DNA from: Tubiluchus corallicola
Lineage: Eukaryota > Priapulida > Priapulimorpha > Priapulimorphida > Tubiluchidae
Reading direction: 5' to 3'
DNA length: 64,000 nt
Assembly (NCBI GenBank): GCA_030141605.1
Contig: JAQGDQ010000007.1
Coordinates: 1,289,173-1,353,172, forward strand
Below, in pieces: positions 42,501 through 50,156 of this stretch. Under the pieces are notes generated by a model. That model had not been told where the DNA came from and made no database searches. It saw nothing but the letters and a program-made list of their open reading frames with translations. The translations under genes and the position numbers were made by a program. The stretch's first letter is position 1. The number at the start of each line of letters is the position of its first letter.

Positions 42501-45500
42501 TGTAGGATTTTCAGAAACTTCTGGTTCTCGAAACAAGTGAGTAAATGAAAAATTTATTCTCTTGTTTTTATTCTGAACATCATTAAAATATTTTTTGAGT
42601 ACAGTCTAGAGGATTTAGTAAAGATTTATCACATCTAACAATTCTTTAGCAACCAAATCATTTTCGTAAGATTATAATATTTTTGCTTAATTCAAGTTTT
42701 AAATTGAAATTTACTGTTGTGTAGATTGTGTATTACTCAAGTAAGGATACCACAGTATGGAGCTGATGAAGCATTATTTGGTATGTTTGATGGTGGCCGT
42801 AACAACGAGGCTCCACTTCTGCTACAAGAAAAAGTACCGACAATATTACGAGATGAGCTTAATCATCCAAAAACTTCTGAACAGTATATGAAATATACAA
42901 TGTTAACAGCGCATAGGTGAGTGAATCAGCTGCTCAGTCTGCAAACTCTTGCCTAAGTTGAGGAGAGGTTTGCTGAGTGGTCACGGAGTGTAATTACTGG
43001 CAGAAATTAAACAATGCTGGCTGGCAAATTGCTTTTTTGCAGTTTTATCTGGCGTTGGCTTTTTGTCTCATCGGGGGAAATTTTATATACATCCGAACAG
43101 TTGATACTTATTCAGCATCTAATCTTATGGAATGTTCAGACTAATGAGTTTTCTCTCTGGCAGCAAACTTGCAACGTAGGCTAGTGTAGGTTTAGTTAAT
43201 AAGCGATGTAGGTCCATGCTATAATCTTCAACAGTTATACCTCGTTTATTTAAATAAAAACCAGCCGTTCTTTCCACCCATAGAGACATCCAAGGTTTTG
43301 CACTAGCATTTAAATGATTACAACGCCTACGCAAAACACACTCGACTGTCAGCAGACGTCACAATCAAAACAACTCTGCGGCAGGAATGTATTGCACAAT
43401 TATAGTAATAATGGAGTTTAAACATTAAAAGCTTATTTTTTTATGATAAAATAGTTGCTGAACTGTGGCACATATTAAAAAACTTGCACCAGTCTCAAAA
43501 AGTACTCTTTTCATTGTTGGCTTCATTTCTATATAGCACATACACTCAGGCAGTTGACCTCGGCTATAACGAGACTCGTTTATGGCGAGCAAACAGTCCC
43601 TTGAAACTCGTTATTAACGGTTTATACTGTACCAAATTAATTTTAATATGTGAACTGTAATTGCTTTATTTTTTTGGTTAAAATTTTAAGGCTTTTGTTT
43701 AATACTGGGATAGCCAACAATTTTGCCATAACTTTCACATAGTTCTTATAAAAAAATGTATAATAGTTTGTGCAATATAGTTGGGTATTACTTGATATAG
43801 CTGCCATCATCTACATGAATTTTGAAGTGCCCGAAAGTAATGCAGCTATATCACTATATTAGTGTACAACATATTCCATTTTATTTTTCCTTTCTGATCG
43901 ATTTTACTCTTATTTTGTAGAAAGTTGAAGGCAAGTGGGCAGCGGCTTGGTGCAGCAACAGTACTGTGTCACCTGCATATGTCTTTGGTTGATAACTTTG
44001 AAGAGTACATTCTTAATTTGGCAAATGTTGGCCATGTCGAAGTCATTCTGTGCAGACAGGGTGAGCCAATGAAACTTACCCGATTATTCACAGTAGCTGG
44101 GGATCCACTAGAGTGCGAAAGAACAAGACGTAGTGATGGCATCATCACTGAAGTAAGTTCTGTGCTACTATACAAGGATGGCATATTTGCATCATACAAA
44201 CTTCAAGTTATTATCCATGTATTTTGTAATTCCTAAAATACATTCAATTATATTGTCATATTGTTTAATAATTTGGCGGAATCATCAAAAATTCGAGGAC
44301 TTTGATTGGTAGAGATGTGCAGGGTAAGTCTTATTTATTAGTTTTATCTAAAGCATTAGCCTATTGTGAATGTTGGACACTAGTCATTGTAGCTTCATGT
44401 AATTGACTGAGTACTTTACTTAATTGAATAATTAATTAAAAGGAGTGATAGGCTGCAAACACCTGTATCTATGTAAACACTAATGCTACGTCAAATAGAT
44501 AATACAAATTATATATTTTTCCTGCCTAGAATTAACTTTTTGTTCTTTTGTAGTCATTAAATAAACCCTGTACATTAATAGCAGTGACATCTGACATTAC
44601 TAATTTGTTGGTCTCAATAATCAATTTACATTTGTAAAGTAAAAACTTAAATTTTAAATCGCCTAAATCATTATTTTATGCGTCACTGATCACAAATAAA
44701 ATATTTTACATTAAAGAAATAAAACGACACAATGATTATATATTATAAGATGAAAAGGCTTTATTGTAGAGAAAATGCAGAAAAGAAAAACGCAACAAGT
44801 ATGGCCATTTCAGTTACTGCTAAGAATATTCTGCTGAATATTTGACTAGATGCAGTTTCCAGTTTAATGCACTACTTGAGTTTAAACAAATTAAGTGAGG
44901 TTAGTAATAAAGCATTGCTTTATATTTTAGGATAATAAAGTGAATGGCAATACAGAAGCCACACGTCTGTTAGGTTGTAGTTACCTGTACCCGGCTGTGG
45001 TTCCTGATCCTCACGTCACTACCGTTACACTGCGACATGATGATGAGCTTATCATCATTGCTAACAGTGGAGTCTGGCAGTATGTATCATACGAGGAAGC
45101 TGTGGCCGAGATTAGAGAAATTCAAAACCCGGTTCTTGCAGCTAAAAAGCTTCAGGTAGGAATATACAGTTGCATTTCAATATTTATAGAAATCGGGGAA
45201 TAACGTAACATTTACCTAAATTATGTGTGAAATAAATTCTGTGACACTATGGCATTATTCAAGCATTATTTCTAACGCATATTGTACAACATGATACTCA
45301 TTGTATGTTTTGCATGTTTTTTGTATACCTATCAGGCAAAGATCAATGGTCGCATGAAACCGATGAATGCCAAAGAAAGGGGGAAAGAGGTCAAATAAAT
45401 TATAGATCTGTCTGTCAACATGTAGAGAAATGTACTTTTGAATGGCCATTTAAAAACTATTAGATTTTGTAAGGGATAACTGGAAGACTTCATTGGTTCT

Positions 45501-48500
45501 GGCAAAATGAAATCACAACAAACCACAAGCTCAATTCAATGAAAAATTTTACTTTTTACTCCAAATCTTCTAATAAAAGTAATGAGTGCTTGATTGCCTA
45601 GTAGAAACTGGTGTGTTAACTTCAGCAGCCATCACATCTAAAATGTAGAAAGTGGCATATAACATCATATGAATATAATATGTTTTTATGTCATAAGAAC
45701 ACTATAACTATAAACCAGCTTACTTTGAAAACTTCATTCATTACTATCACTATTTCAGGATATTGCACAGAGTTATGGATCAAAAGAAAATCTGAGTGTG
45801 ATGGTAATTCGACTCAATCTCAGTTTGTCTGTAACTCAGCGCCTTGTGCGCAAATATCACCAGAGAGGCTGTCATCTCAGTTATTCCACAGTTAATGGAT
45901 CAAGATCAAGTTGTAATAGGTAAATGATGTCTTTACCACAGATGTATGGCAGATTTCAAGTTAAGAACATTCACTGTAATAGTTTACCAATGTGTTCTCA
46001 CGAAAGTTATGCTAGAATAATTGCAGTACTTGTACTTAACTGGATAACCAGTTAATTATAGTTCTTAAATATTAGAAAAATTGAAAAAGACTTTAAATTT
46101 CGCAAACTAGTAGTATGTATATAATATATATATATATATATGTTAATGAATGATGATTGATTGCTCCTGTTTTTACAATATATCACTAATTTCTTTCAGC
46201 ATAGTCTCAGTGAAGTCTAATGTTTCTCATGGGCATCACGGACATAACCAACGAAGATCCGATCAATCTCCTCGAACTAGGTGTGGAAGCGATCACGTTG
46301 TACATAGGCCTCCATCTCGTATGAATGGTTATGGAGGCCATGGCTTTACAGAAAGTGAACCCAGAATACCTACCAAGGTAACATGTACTGCTTATTGAAG
46401 GAAAGGACAAATCACCTAGCATGTTGGTTTTTTTTACTGGTATCAGTGAAACTTAGAAATATCCAATGAAATTTCCAAAAAAGTTTTAATGAAATACAAA
46501 ATTAATTTATACTGCCACAGTAATGATATTTTTGGGTGCAGTGGTAGCTGCCATTCAGTTGAAATTTTCTTACTTTTGACGGAAATTGATGATGCGCTGC
46601 TTTTCTTCAGATGATGAATGACGTGATTAGTGGAAGAAGGGGCGTTCAAAATGAAAGTGCCAACGCTTGAAACGATCGCGACTTTAAAGAGATTTTACTC
46701 TGTAACTCTGTTACACATGAAGCTTATCGTACTTTTATTACTACATCCTTCTAACATTTTTCGTGAAAGTTGAAATAAGGTTAACTTCCCAGGAAGCTTG
46801 ACCATTCCTTTAAAAATAAGTTTCCAGTCTTGGTATTTGACTATTAAGTCAGTCACTGTTTGTTTATGTCATATAACAGATCTGAATTACTTTCCTGTCT
46901 TCAGGAATATGGATAATGTTTTCAGACAAAAGTATATGGTAGTGTTAATTTAGGATAAATTTCATTGCCATCATCGTGCAGTCATCATTATTTTTTGCAA
47001 ATGAGATTATATCTGTTTCACCAGAACTTAATATTTTATCTTAGGCATTCTATGAATCTGAAGAGATGAGGATCAAATCAAATGATGACTTTGCTGAAAA
47101 TGGAATTTCATATCGGCGTATTTGCCATGATACTGTGGACGACGAAATTGCTGTAATACCAAGTCAATTGTCTTCACATTCGCTCACAAGAAAAAGTCAA
47201 AAGTTGAAAAATCAAGAAGGTATAAGATGTGTACGGAATAGAATTCTCATCACATGACAGAATTATGAAATTATCGATTGCCTAATTCAAGCTTCCTGGC
47301 ACCCTAAGGAATGATCTATGTTTTGATTTTAGTGTTCCTCTAAAATTCCTCTATGTTCCCCTGCAAGAATTTACTGAATTAGCATGTTATGTAATCCTTA
47401 GATGGACTTAGAAAACATAGCCAGGATATATATTTTTGGTACTTCAGTAGGCACCGCTTAATAGACTCACTTTGGGACCGAAGTGTTTTGACCCAATTAA
47501 CGTACTGAACATATTAACCGATGTGTGTAGTATTACAGGTATAGAAGTATGAGTCATCTGCTTACTATGCACTGCAAAGGTTTTTAATGAATTTAGAAAT
47601 GAAATAATGCCTAAATTCCTTTGTGCAGTTAAAAATTAGAAAAAATATTTTTAAAATATTAATTTTTATAAGTGAATTAGCAATATATTAAAAAGTAATC
47701 TTTTTGAAATCACACAAGTCTGCTCATTTGCAAAAATTACAAAAATTCCTTCAAAGTCGGCTACTTCATTTTCTCGCGAAGAAGTTGGCCCACAAAGTTC
47801 TTGTAATTATAAAAACGTTGACAATTTGTTGTTGTGTGTGACTAAAACAGTTCTGAATCGTCTACTCACTTACATTGCCCATATTTGCTGCACGACGTTT
47901 ACGTAAGTCACAAGGAATATCAGCTGATTACTGCACCTGCATCTTTGACTGTTAACTCATTAAGCCTGAAAGCGTGATTTGCAACGAGAGCATCAAAAGG
48001 AAAACGCTGGGCAAGTGCATAAATGTTTAGCTTCCAGAAATTCGAGGTTAGCGTAGCGTAATAGTGCATGATAATCGTACCTGCTTATAAACAAAACGGT
48101 ACTTAACATGATTGTTTCTGCATACATAGTGCACAAAACGGAAGTAACGGTGGCATAAAAGTAGGAAAGGCTCTTTTGGCACCTACAAATATCTTATTTT
48201 AAGTAGGTGAAGGAAAAATATTGAATCAATTATACGAACTTATTTGAGTCAGTTACCGATAGTTTTTACGTATATTTGAATTGAAGCGCCCGTTCCAACC
48301 GTTTTTGAGTCAATTAAGTGATTGACTCTATTAACCGTGAGTCTATTAAGCGGCGCCTACTGTATAAAAATTTATTGCAAAGTACTTGTAACGCCATCTA
48401 CTGATCAAAGGCTCAAAGCTGATAATGCTTACTTATAAATTGGCTGCTCAGCTAAGTCAATAGTCACTGTATGCCCTAAATGTGTTGTAATAATCTAATA

Positions 48501-48859
48501 TTATAGTAATCCTAGAATCAGTGGCAATGTTAATCAAACTTACAGTAGAACTTGTTTTATTAATAGGTATGCTTTCAGCTAGTCAGACTGAATCACAGAG
48601 AGATGAGCAACTGTCTGAATCACACAGCAGCAACACCACAATTGGCAAATACAATTCTTGGGACTTTCTTCCAGAAGATCAGCAGAACAGCTCAAAGCAG
48701 ATGCTGGCACGACCTATCACACCTGCAGAGAAACAAGCTTTGATGCGTAACACAAAGATCTCTAATTCAAACCAGCTGCTCAATGGAGAGTATGAAAATG
48801 AATCAGTGCATCCAAAATCTGTCGTCACAACTGTAAGCTTTACTGACACAAGATTGTAG
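3395..48859 (+). CDS. PHLPP: PH domain and leucine-rich repeat protein phosphatase (PHLPP), 5'-partial, 21 exons
   Basis: PHLPP is a PP2C-type Ser/Thr phosphatase. In animals it dephosphorylates the hydrophobic motif of Akt and other AGC kinases. Exons: 3395-3529, 8738-8919, 9484-9637, 11713-11881, 35782-35920, 36563-36643, 36746-36965, 37785-37845, 38229-38324, 40584-40742, 41493-41690, 41801-41963, 42125-42255, 42408-42536, 42725-42916, 43921-44152, 44931-45155, 45759-45919, 46200-46377, 47045-47219, 48579-48859. All have GT/AG borders, and their phases join into one frame of 1153 codons plus stop. Residues 1-106 are the PH domain, about 107-630 leucine-rich repeats (many LxxLxLxxNxL), about 673-910 the PP2C-like domain, and the rest a low-complexity tail ending DTRL, a class I PDZ ligand. 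The N terminus, including any RA-like domain, is missing. Domain order and repeat-to-phosphatase spacing fit PHLPP and no other family. Human has two paralogues; this copy cannot be assigned to either. Confidence 0.95.
3530..8737 (+). other. PHLPP intron (5.2 kb)
   Basis: Non-coding. It holds a near-perfect 25-bp tandem pair at 5386-5431 (AATTGTCACYAACAAAATT core) and a (TA)n microsatellite at about 6474-6499. A more GC-rich unique block lies at about 6100-6460 with no recognised coding content. Open frames here (for example 5487-5976, 6540-6845, 7980-8279 minus) show no known domain. Confidence 0.8.
8738..8919 (+). CDS. PHLPP: PHLPP exon: PH domain, second half
   Basis: CAG acceptor and GTAATT donor. 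It encodes the PH-domain C-terminal strands and helix, finishing with the Trp-containing helix (AEISKWLRKCMK), as expected of PH domains. It begins in phase 1 and ends in phase 0. Confidence 0.9.
9484..9637 (+). CDS. PHLPP: PHLPP exon: first leucine-rich repeats
   Basis: CAG acceptor and GTAGGT donor. It starts the repeat array directly after the PH helix (LADLSNNHLEYIPENLF, LSQLNLRHNAL). It ends in phase 1 and joins 11713 as a Gly codon. Confidence 0.92.
9638..11712 (+). other. PHLPP intron (2.1 kb)
   Basis: AT-rich, no recognised coding sequence, RNA gene or transposon domain. Its acceptor lies in ATTACAG at 11706-11712. Confidence 0.75.
11713..11881 (+). CDS. PHLPP: PHLPP exon: leucine-rich repeats
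   Basis: CAG acceptor and GTAAGT donor. It encodes two repeats (LHTLNLSDNDIFIFP, LQELNVSSNKIEELP). It ends in phase 2, inside a repeat that is finished 23.9 kb downstream. Confidence 0.94.
20577..20740. repeat. Poly-G run and adjacent purine-rich low-complexity tract
   Basis: An uninterrupted G run of about 16 bases follows a CCCGGGGT sequence. It is followed by degenerate GAAA/AAAT purine-rich sequence (GAAAGAAAGAATAAATAAATAAATG). The exact G-run length may be affected by sequencing. Confidence 0.7.
23150..23659 (+). mobile_element. Tc1/mariner-type miniature element with transposase remnant
   Basis: Matching terminal inverted repeats of about 26 bp flank the element: TACACGCTTGTGCAAATTAA at 23150 and, on the opposite strand, TACACCCTTGTGTAAATTAA from 23659 inwards. 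TA dinucleotides sit at the ends as expected for TA-targeting elements. Inside, in shifting frames on the plus strand, are the C-terminal Tc1 transposase motifs: SSDLSPVENLW at about 23393-23425, KLIDVIIQLWYHVAQ just after, and SMPKR near 23535. The N-terminal DNA-binding part and most of the catalytic core are deleted, and stops break what remains. It is an internally deleted, inactive copy. Confidence 0.88.
28919..28948. repeat. Perfect 11-bp inverted repeat, 8-nt loop
   Basis: CTAATCAACAT, then TACGATTC, then ATGTTGATTAG. It lies in the giant PHLPP intron and has no adjacent feature that explains it. Confidence 0.7.
33121..33300 (+). mobile_element. Tc1/mariner transposase fossil
   Basis: In one frame from 33121 the DNA reads CHRSNAAENFLTRTKIPVFD, continuing WPGNNPDLNPSETLD. 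This is the hallmark Tc1 stretch from the second catalytic Asp to the third (PDLNP-E). A DG-A motif sits just upstream in another frame, and VDKIAEKQPSN follows after a frameshift. No terminal repeats were found. It differs in sequence from the 23150-23659 element, so it is a separate family or lineage. Confidence 0.85.
33417..33722 (+). CDS. Cysteine-rich open frame of unknown status
   Basis: An open frame of 101 codons from after the stop at 33414 to TAA at 33720-33722. It is markedly less AT-rich than its surroundings and encodes about ten cysteines (spaced HCLCN, PCSVKHVC, RCPEN, ICQPLECAKMHYC, RCAAR). No ATG opens it. A possible splice acceptor (CACAG) at 33418-33422 precedes it. I recognise no family. 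It lies 120 bp after a Tc1 fossil inside the giant PHLPP intron. It could be a nested-gene exon, part of an unrecognised transposon, or chance. Confidence 0.2.
   Translation, partial: TQLSLTSQTNHCLCNGRHLPCSVKHVCVSEDYYKTLMRCPENEPYVIVMSKTNTAVHDHAYHGTAPICQPLECAKMHYCQSEWIRCAARSFESLTKSNNPS
35581..35630. repeat. 25-bp tandem duplication
   Basis: Two head-to-tail copies of TTTTATACCTAYAAGTAAGC followed by TACCG, differing at one base. They lie about 150 bp upstream of a PHLPP exon. Confidence 0.85.
35717..35757. repeat. AT-only near-palindrome beside a splice acceptor
   Basis: About 40 bases of only A and T that read almost the same on both strands. They end about 24 bp before the PHLPP acceptor at 35780-35781, just upstream of its pyrimidine tract. 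Confidence 0.75.
35782..35920 (+). CDS. PHLPP: PHLPP exon: leucine-rich repeats
   Basis: TTCCAG acceptor and GTATGT donor. It encodes LRALHLHNNHLSSLPSELA and LSELILAFNRFSVLPEVL. It enters in phase 2, completing an Asn codon begun at 11880-11881, and ends in phase 0. Confidence 0.95.
35921..36562 (+). other. PHLPP intron
   Basis: AT-rich, nothing recognised apart from the splice sites (TTTTCAG acceptor at 36556-36562). Confidence 0.7.
36563..36643 (+). CDS. PHLPP: PHLPP exon: leucine-rich repeat (27 codons)
   Basis: Exactly 27 codons, phase 0 on both sides (LDNIVMTGNYVERLP, then SGLKHVQK). It is too short to stand out as an open frame and is supported by splice sites and by the repeat register with its neighbours. 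A symmetric exon of this kind could be skipped without a frameshift. Confidence 0.9.
36746..36965 (+). CDS. PHLPP: PHLPP exon: leucine-rich repeats
   Basis: TTTGCAG acceptor and GTAAGT donor, separated from the previous exon by an intron of only 102 bp. It encodes LTHLDVSHNRITNLDV and LEYLNCEHNKLVMLQV. It ends in phase 1. Confidence 0.95.
36966..37784 (+). other. PHLPP intron with an unexplained minus-strand open frame
   Basis: Non-coding for PHLPP. A 103-codon minus-strand open frame (37079-37390) has no recognisable domain and is probably chance or an old repeat. Confidence 0.6.
37785..37845 (+). CDS. PHLPP: PHLPP exon: leucine-rich repeat (61 bp)
   Basis: TTTTCAG acceptor and GTAAGT donor. 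It encodes MTPLPENLRILDLS and joins the next exon through a His codon to give LDLSHNELNKLP. Enters in phase 1, leaves in phase 2. Confidence 0.92.
38229..38324 (+). CDS. PHLPP: PHLPP exon: leucine-rich repeats
   Basis: ATTTAG acceptor and GTTTGT donor. It encodes NELNKLPEWICDL and LEKLLARHNRLSILPN. Phase 2 on both sides. Confidence 0.93.
38457..39300. mobile_element. Pogo/Tigger-like inverted-repeat DNA element, copy 1 (diverged right end)
   Basis: It begins with CAGTAGGCGCATCTTGATAG directly after a TA. It aligns over about 850 bp with the element at 47445-48362: shared blocks include GATAGACTCACTTTG/AATAGACTCACTTTG, AAATGTTTAACTTCCAGAAAT and the right-end TTTTTAAGTCAAATAGGCGATTG. The right terminal repeat is badly eroded. 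No transposase was recognised in any frame, so it is non-autonomous. It lies in the same PHLPP intron as the LINE at 39340-40568. Confidence 0.8.
39340..40568 (+). mobile_element. 5'-truncated CR1/L2-like LINE, sense to PHLPP
   Basis: It starts near the eroded FADD box of reverse transcriptase and continues IHTWFKANKLSLN, then KFLGIIIDEHLTW. After a frameshift a 161-codon open frame (39645-40130) encodes the C-terminal region typical of CR1/L2-type LINEs (YDINKFQTSIFMYKF, HNYGTR, GPCIWNSI). A 3' untranslated part ends in AATAAA (40543-40548) and a short GAATT tandem tail (40555-40568). It lacks everything 5' of the RT palm, as usual for abortive reverse transcription. Inserted in a PHLPP intron. 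Confidence 0.9.
40584..40742 (+). CDS. PHLPP: PHLPP exon: leucine-rich repeats
   Basis: TTCTGTAG acceptor and GTATGA donor. It encodes LKLLMVDHNQLTVLPEWV and IETLHIEYNRIAHLPDNLL. The LINE tail ends only about 15 bp before it. Phase 2 on both sides. Confidence 0.95.
40743..41492 (+). other. PHLPP intron
   Basis: No domain recognised. Open frames on both strands across 40846-41139 overlap each other and neither resembles a known protein. A GT/CA-rich stretch sits at about 41218-41256. Confidence 0.6.
41493..41690 (+). CDS. PHLPP: PHLPP exon: leucine-rich repeats
   Basis: CTTGCAG acceptor and GTAAGT donor. It encodes LRILNATNNRLTHFP, VSELYLSCNYL and LKILHMAYNDLQEI. Phase 2 on both sides. Confidence 0.95.
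41801..41963 (+). CDS. PHLPP: PHLPP exon: leucine-rich repeats
   Basis: TTCTTCAG acceptor and GTAAAC donor. It encodes LEELNVSGNKLQYLPDVIG and LIVLRAHSNILRSLPDF. Enters in phase 2, leaves in phase 0. The preceding intron is 110 bp. Confidence 0.95.
42125..42255 (+). CDS. PHLPP: PHLPP exon: last leucine-rich repeats
   Basis: TTGCAG acceptor and GTAGGC donor. It encodes VLDVGCNQLHKVSV and LKHLDVSCNSGLQV, the end of the repeat array. Leaves in phase 2. Confidence 0.93.
42408..42536 (+). CDS. PHLPP: PHLPP exon: linker between repeats and phosphatase domain
   Basis: TTTAG acceptor and GTGAGT donor. It encodes a linker (PPWSVGFSETSGSRNK) that leads into the phosphatase domain. The phases on both sides (2 and 2) keep the frame. 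Confidence 0.88.
42725..42916 (+). CDS. PHLPP: PHLPP exon: start of PP2C-like domain
   Basis: TGTAG acceptor and GTGAGT donor. It carries the PP2C metal-binding motif as FGMFDGGRNNEAP, in the position of the canonical DGHGG, followed by the helix region (LLLQEKVPTILRDEL). Leaves in phase 2. Confidence 0.95.
42917..43920 (+). other. PHLPP intron with a short inverted-repeat element
   Basis: It contains a 79-bp pogo/Tigger-like miniature element (43551-43629). A minus-strand 69-codon frame (43125-43334) has no recognised domain. The rest is AT-rich. Confidence 0.65.
43551..43629. mobile_element. Possible pogo/Tigger-like miniature element
   Basis: The left end reads CAGTTGACCTCGGCTATAAC followed by GAGACTCG. 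The right end read inwards on the minus strand is CAGTATAAACCGTTAATAAC followed by GAG. The two ends form imperfect inverted repeats of the CAGT...TATAACGAG type seen in pogo/Tigger-family elements. A TA follows the right end, but none precedes the left end. Confidence 0.45.
43921..44152 (+). CDS. PHLPP: PHLPP exon: PP2C-like domain core
   Basis: TTTTGTAG acceptor and GTAAGT donor. It encodes LGAATVLCHL and LANVGHVEVILCRQGEP, which match the PP2C strands that normally read G-TA and ANVGDSRA. It ends SDGIITE in phase 0. Confidence 0.95.
44153..44930 (+). other. PHLPP intron
   Basis: AT-rich, nothing recognised beyond splice sites (TATTTTAG acceptor at 44923-44930). Confidence 0.7.
44931..45155 (+). 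CDS. PHLPP: PHLPP exon: PP2C-like domain, second metal region
   Basis: 75 codons, phase 0 on both sides. It encodes TRLLGCSYLYPAVVPDPHV, the counterpart of the PP2C SRALGD region, and ELIIIANSGVWQYVS, the counterpart of LACDGLWD with the Asp replaced by Asn. Confidence 0.95.
45156..45758 (+). other. PHLPP intron
   Basis: Nothing recognised. Overlapping minus-strand open frames (45255-45526) have no domain. Confidence 0.65.
45759..45919 (+). CDS. PHLPP: PHLPP exon: end of PP2C-like domain
   Basis: TTTCAG acceptor and GTAAAT donor. It encodes AQSYGSKENLSVMVIRLNLS, the counterpart of the PP2C SKDN-T-VVV strand. Only one start-to-stop reading is correct here: frames shifted by one base also stay open. 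Leaves in phase 2. Confidence 0.92.
46200..46377 (+). CDS. PHLPP: PHLPP exon: His/Arg/Gly-rich tail
   Basis: TTTCAG acceptor and GTAACA donor. It encodes a basic low-complexity segment (SHGHHGHNQRRSDQSPRTR) downstream of the phosphatase domain. Enters in phase 2, leaves in phase 0. Supported mainly by frame continuity and splice sites, because PHLPP tails are poorly conserved. Confidence 0.8.
46378..47044 (+). other. PHLPP intron
   Basis: No recognised content. A (TA)n run (about 46119-46141) lies in the preceding small intron (45920-46199). Confidence 0.65.
47045..47219 (+). CDS. PHLPP: PHLPP exon: C-terminal tail
   Basis: TCTTAG acceptor and GTATAA donor. It encodes an acidic then Ser/Lys-rich segment (AFYESEEMRIKSNDD, DTVDDEIAVIPSQL). 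Leaves in phase 1 and joins 48579 as an Ala codon. Confidence 0.8.
47445..48362. mobile_element. Pogo/Tigger-like inverted-repeat DNA element, copy 2 (intact ends)
   Basis: The left end reads CAGTAGGCACCGCTTAATAG followed by ACTCAC. The right end read on the minus strand is CAGTAGGCGCCGCTTAATAG followed by ACTCAC, so the 26-bp terminal inverted repeats differ at one base. TA follows the right end. The 918-bp interior is shared with the copy at 38457-39300 and has no recognised transposase, so it is a non-autonomous element. It fills most of the intron between the last two PHLPP exons. Confidence 0.9.
48579..48859 (+). CDS. PHLPP: PHLPP terminal exon with PDZ-binding motif
   Basis: CTTTCAG acceptor at 48572-48578, stop TAG at 48857-48859. 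It encodes a polar tail with WDFLPEDQQNSSKQML and ends SFTDTRL. The last residues (T-R-L) fit a class I PDZ ligand, the same end type known for PHLPP proteins. That agreement supports both the exon and its frame. Confidence 0.9.
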
Positions 48860-49945
48860 TAACACGAATATGTGTTTGATCATTTGATCAAAAGACTCGA
48901 ATAGGAAATGAATTTAGAGTACAGATATATGTTAGAACACATTCATCTGTTCTGATATGCATATAAAGTTGTCTTGTTTTATATGTATGAAAAGTAATGT
49001 TGTAGAACATCTTTTTTGGGATGTATTGGAGTTTGAGGTATATGAAGGCTACTAAAAATAAGGTGATTATATTATTATACTGTTGTGTTTTACTCTTCTG
49101 AATCTGAAGTTTCTCAAGTTTGTTATCAATTAATTGTAAGAATCTATAATCTATAACTATAATTGCTGTTCAGGATGATTTAGTGTGCTCATCGAGTTTG
49201 TCTATAGATTATGCTGTAATAGAAATAGTTGATTTTTGAATGTTTTTCTTACCACTGTACGAAGTAAAAATTGTATTATATTTTTCTAGACATTATCTTT
49301 CTATAATTCTTAATTGTGCATATATGTGTACATTCTTACCATGGGCTGAACATAGGTATTTTGGTGATGAGAACTTCAAGTTTTATAAGTATGTATATTA
49401 CTTATTTCTGTAGAATATTTGCAACTGTAAATATTACATGGTAATGATGTTTCTTGAAGTTTTTCTTTGGTCATATTAAAATATAATAGTGAAATATATG
49501 ATGATTGTATAATTTTAAGTAATTATTCCAATGCAAAATAATGATAGTATGACATCTTCTTGTTTACATACTTATATGCACAGCCTTTGTAGCTGCTGTG
49601 AGTTAGTTGTATATTATGCTGCTGGAGAACTTGATAGCTTTGGCTGTGAAAGAAATTTAGAGGAATATTTAATTGTGTGTTTTGTGAGAACAATTTCTTA
49701 TTAATTTTTTACTGTTTTATTATTTCAGTGGTTTGTTTATTTGTTTTGTATTGCTACTTTTCGTCAGTTTTGTAAGTTTTTTGTTGGTGAAGGCAATTTA
49801 TGTTGTATATAATGATATTATAAGTTTTATACATAGTTTTGTAATAATTATTTTTATAAAATGTGAAGTCATAAATTCTGGTGATGGTATTAGGAATTAT
49901 TATAGTAGGTAAAGATGTGATAATTGAAGCAATTATATTATTTTT

Positions 49946-49951
49946 AATAAA
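49946..49951 (+). promoter_or_regulatory. Candidate PHLPP polyadenylation signal
   Basis: A canonical AATAAA about 1.1 kb after the PHLPP stop and before the next gene. No cleavage evidence is available from sequence alone. Confidence 0.4.
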
Positions 49952-50156
49952 GTTTAACTATCCAGAAGTGGTTTATCAATCTGTTTGTGGAAATACTTAT
50001 TTGCTATTACATATTAAATATTACATAATTATAATATAATTTTAACTTAACTAATTTTAACTTACAATAATCTCCTACGCAGTTTGCAAAAAAAATCGGC
50101 AAAATAGTTTTGAAACAGTTATCTACCTTTACATCAAAATGTTTTTTAAAACAATG

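Noticed and set aside
43969-44199. Minus-strand 76-codon frame
   Set aside because: Antisense shadow of the PHLPP phosphatase exon 43921-44152.
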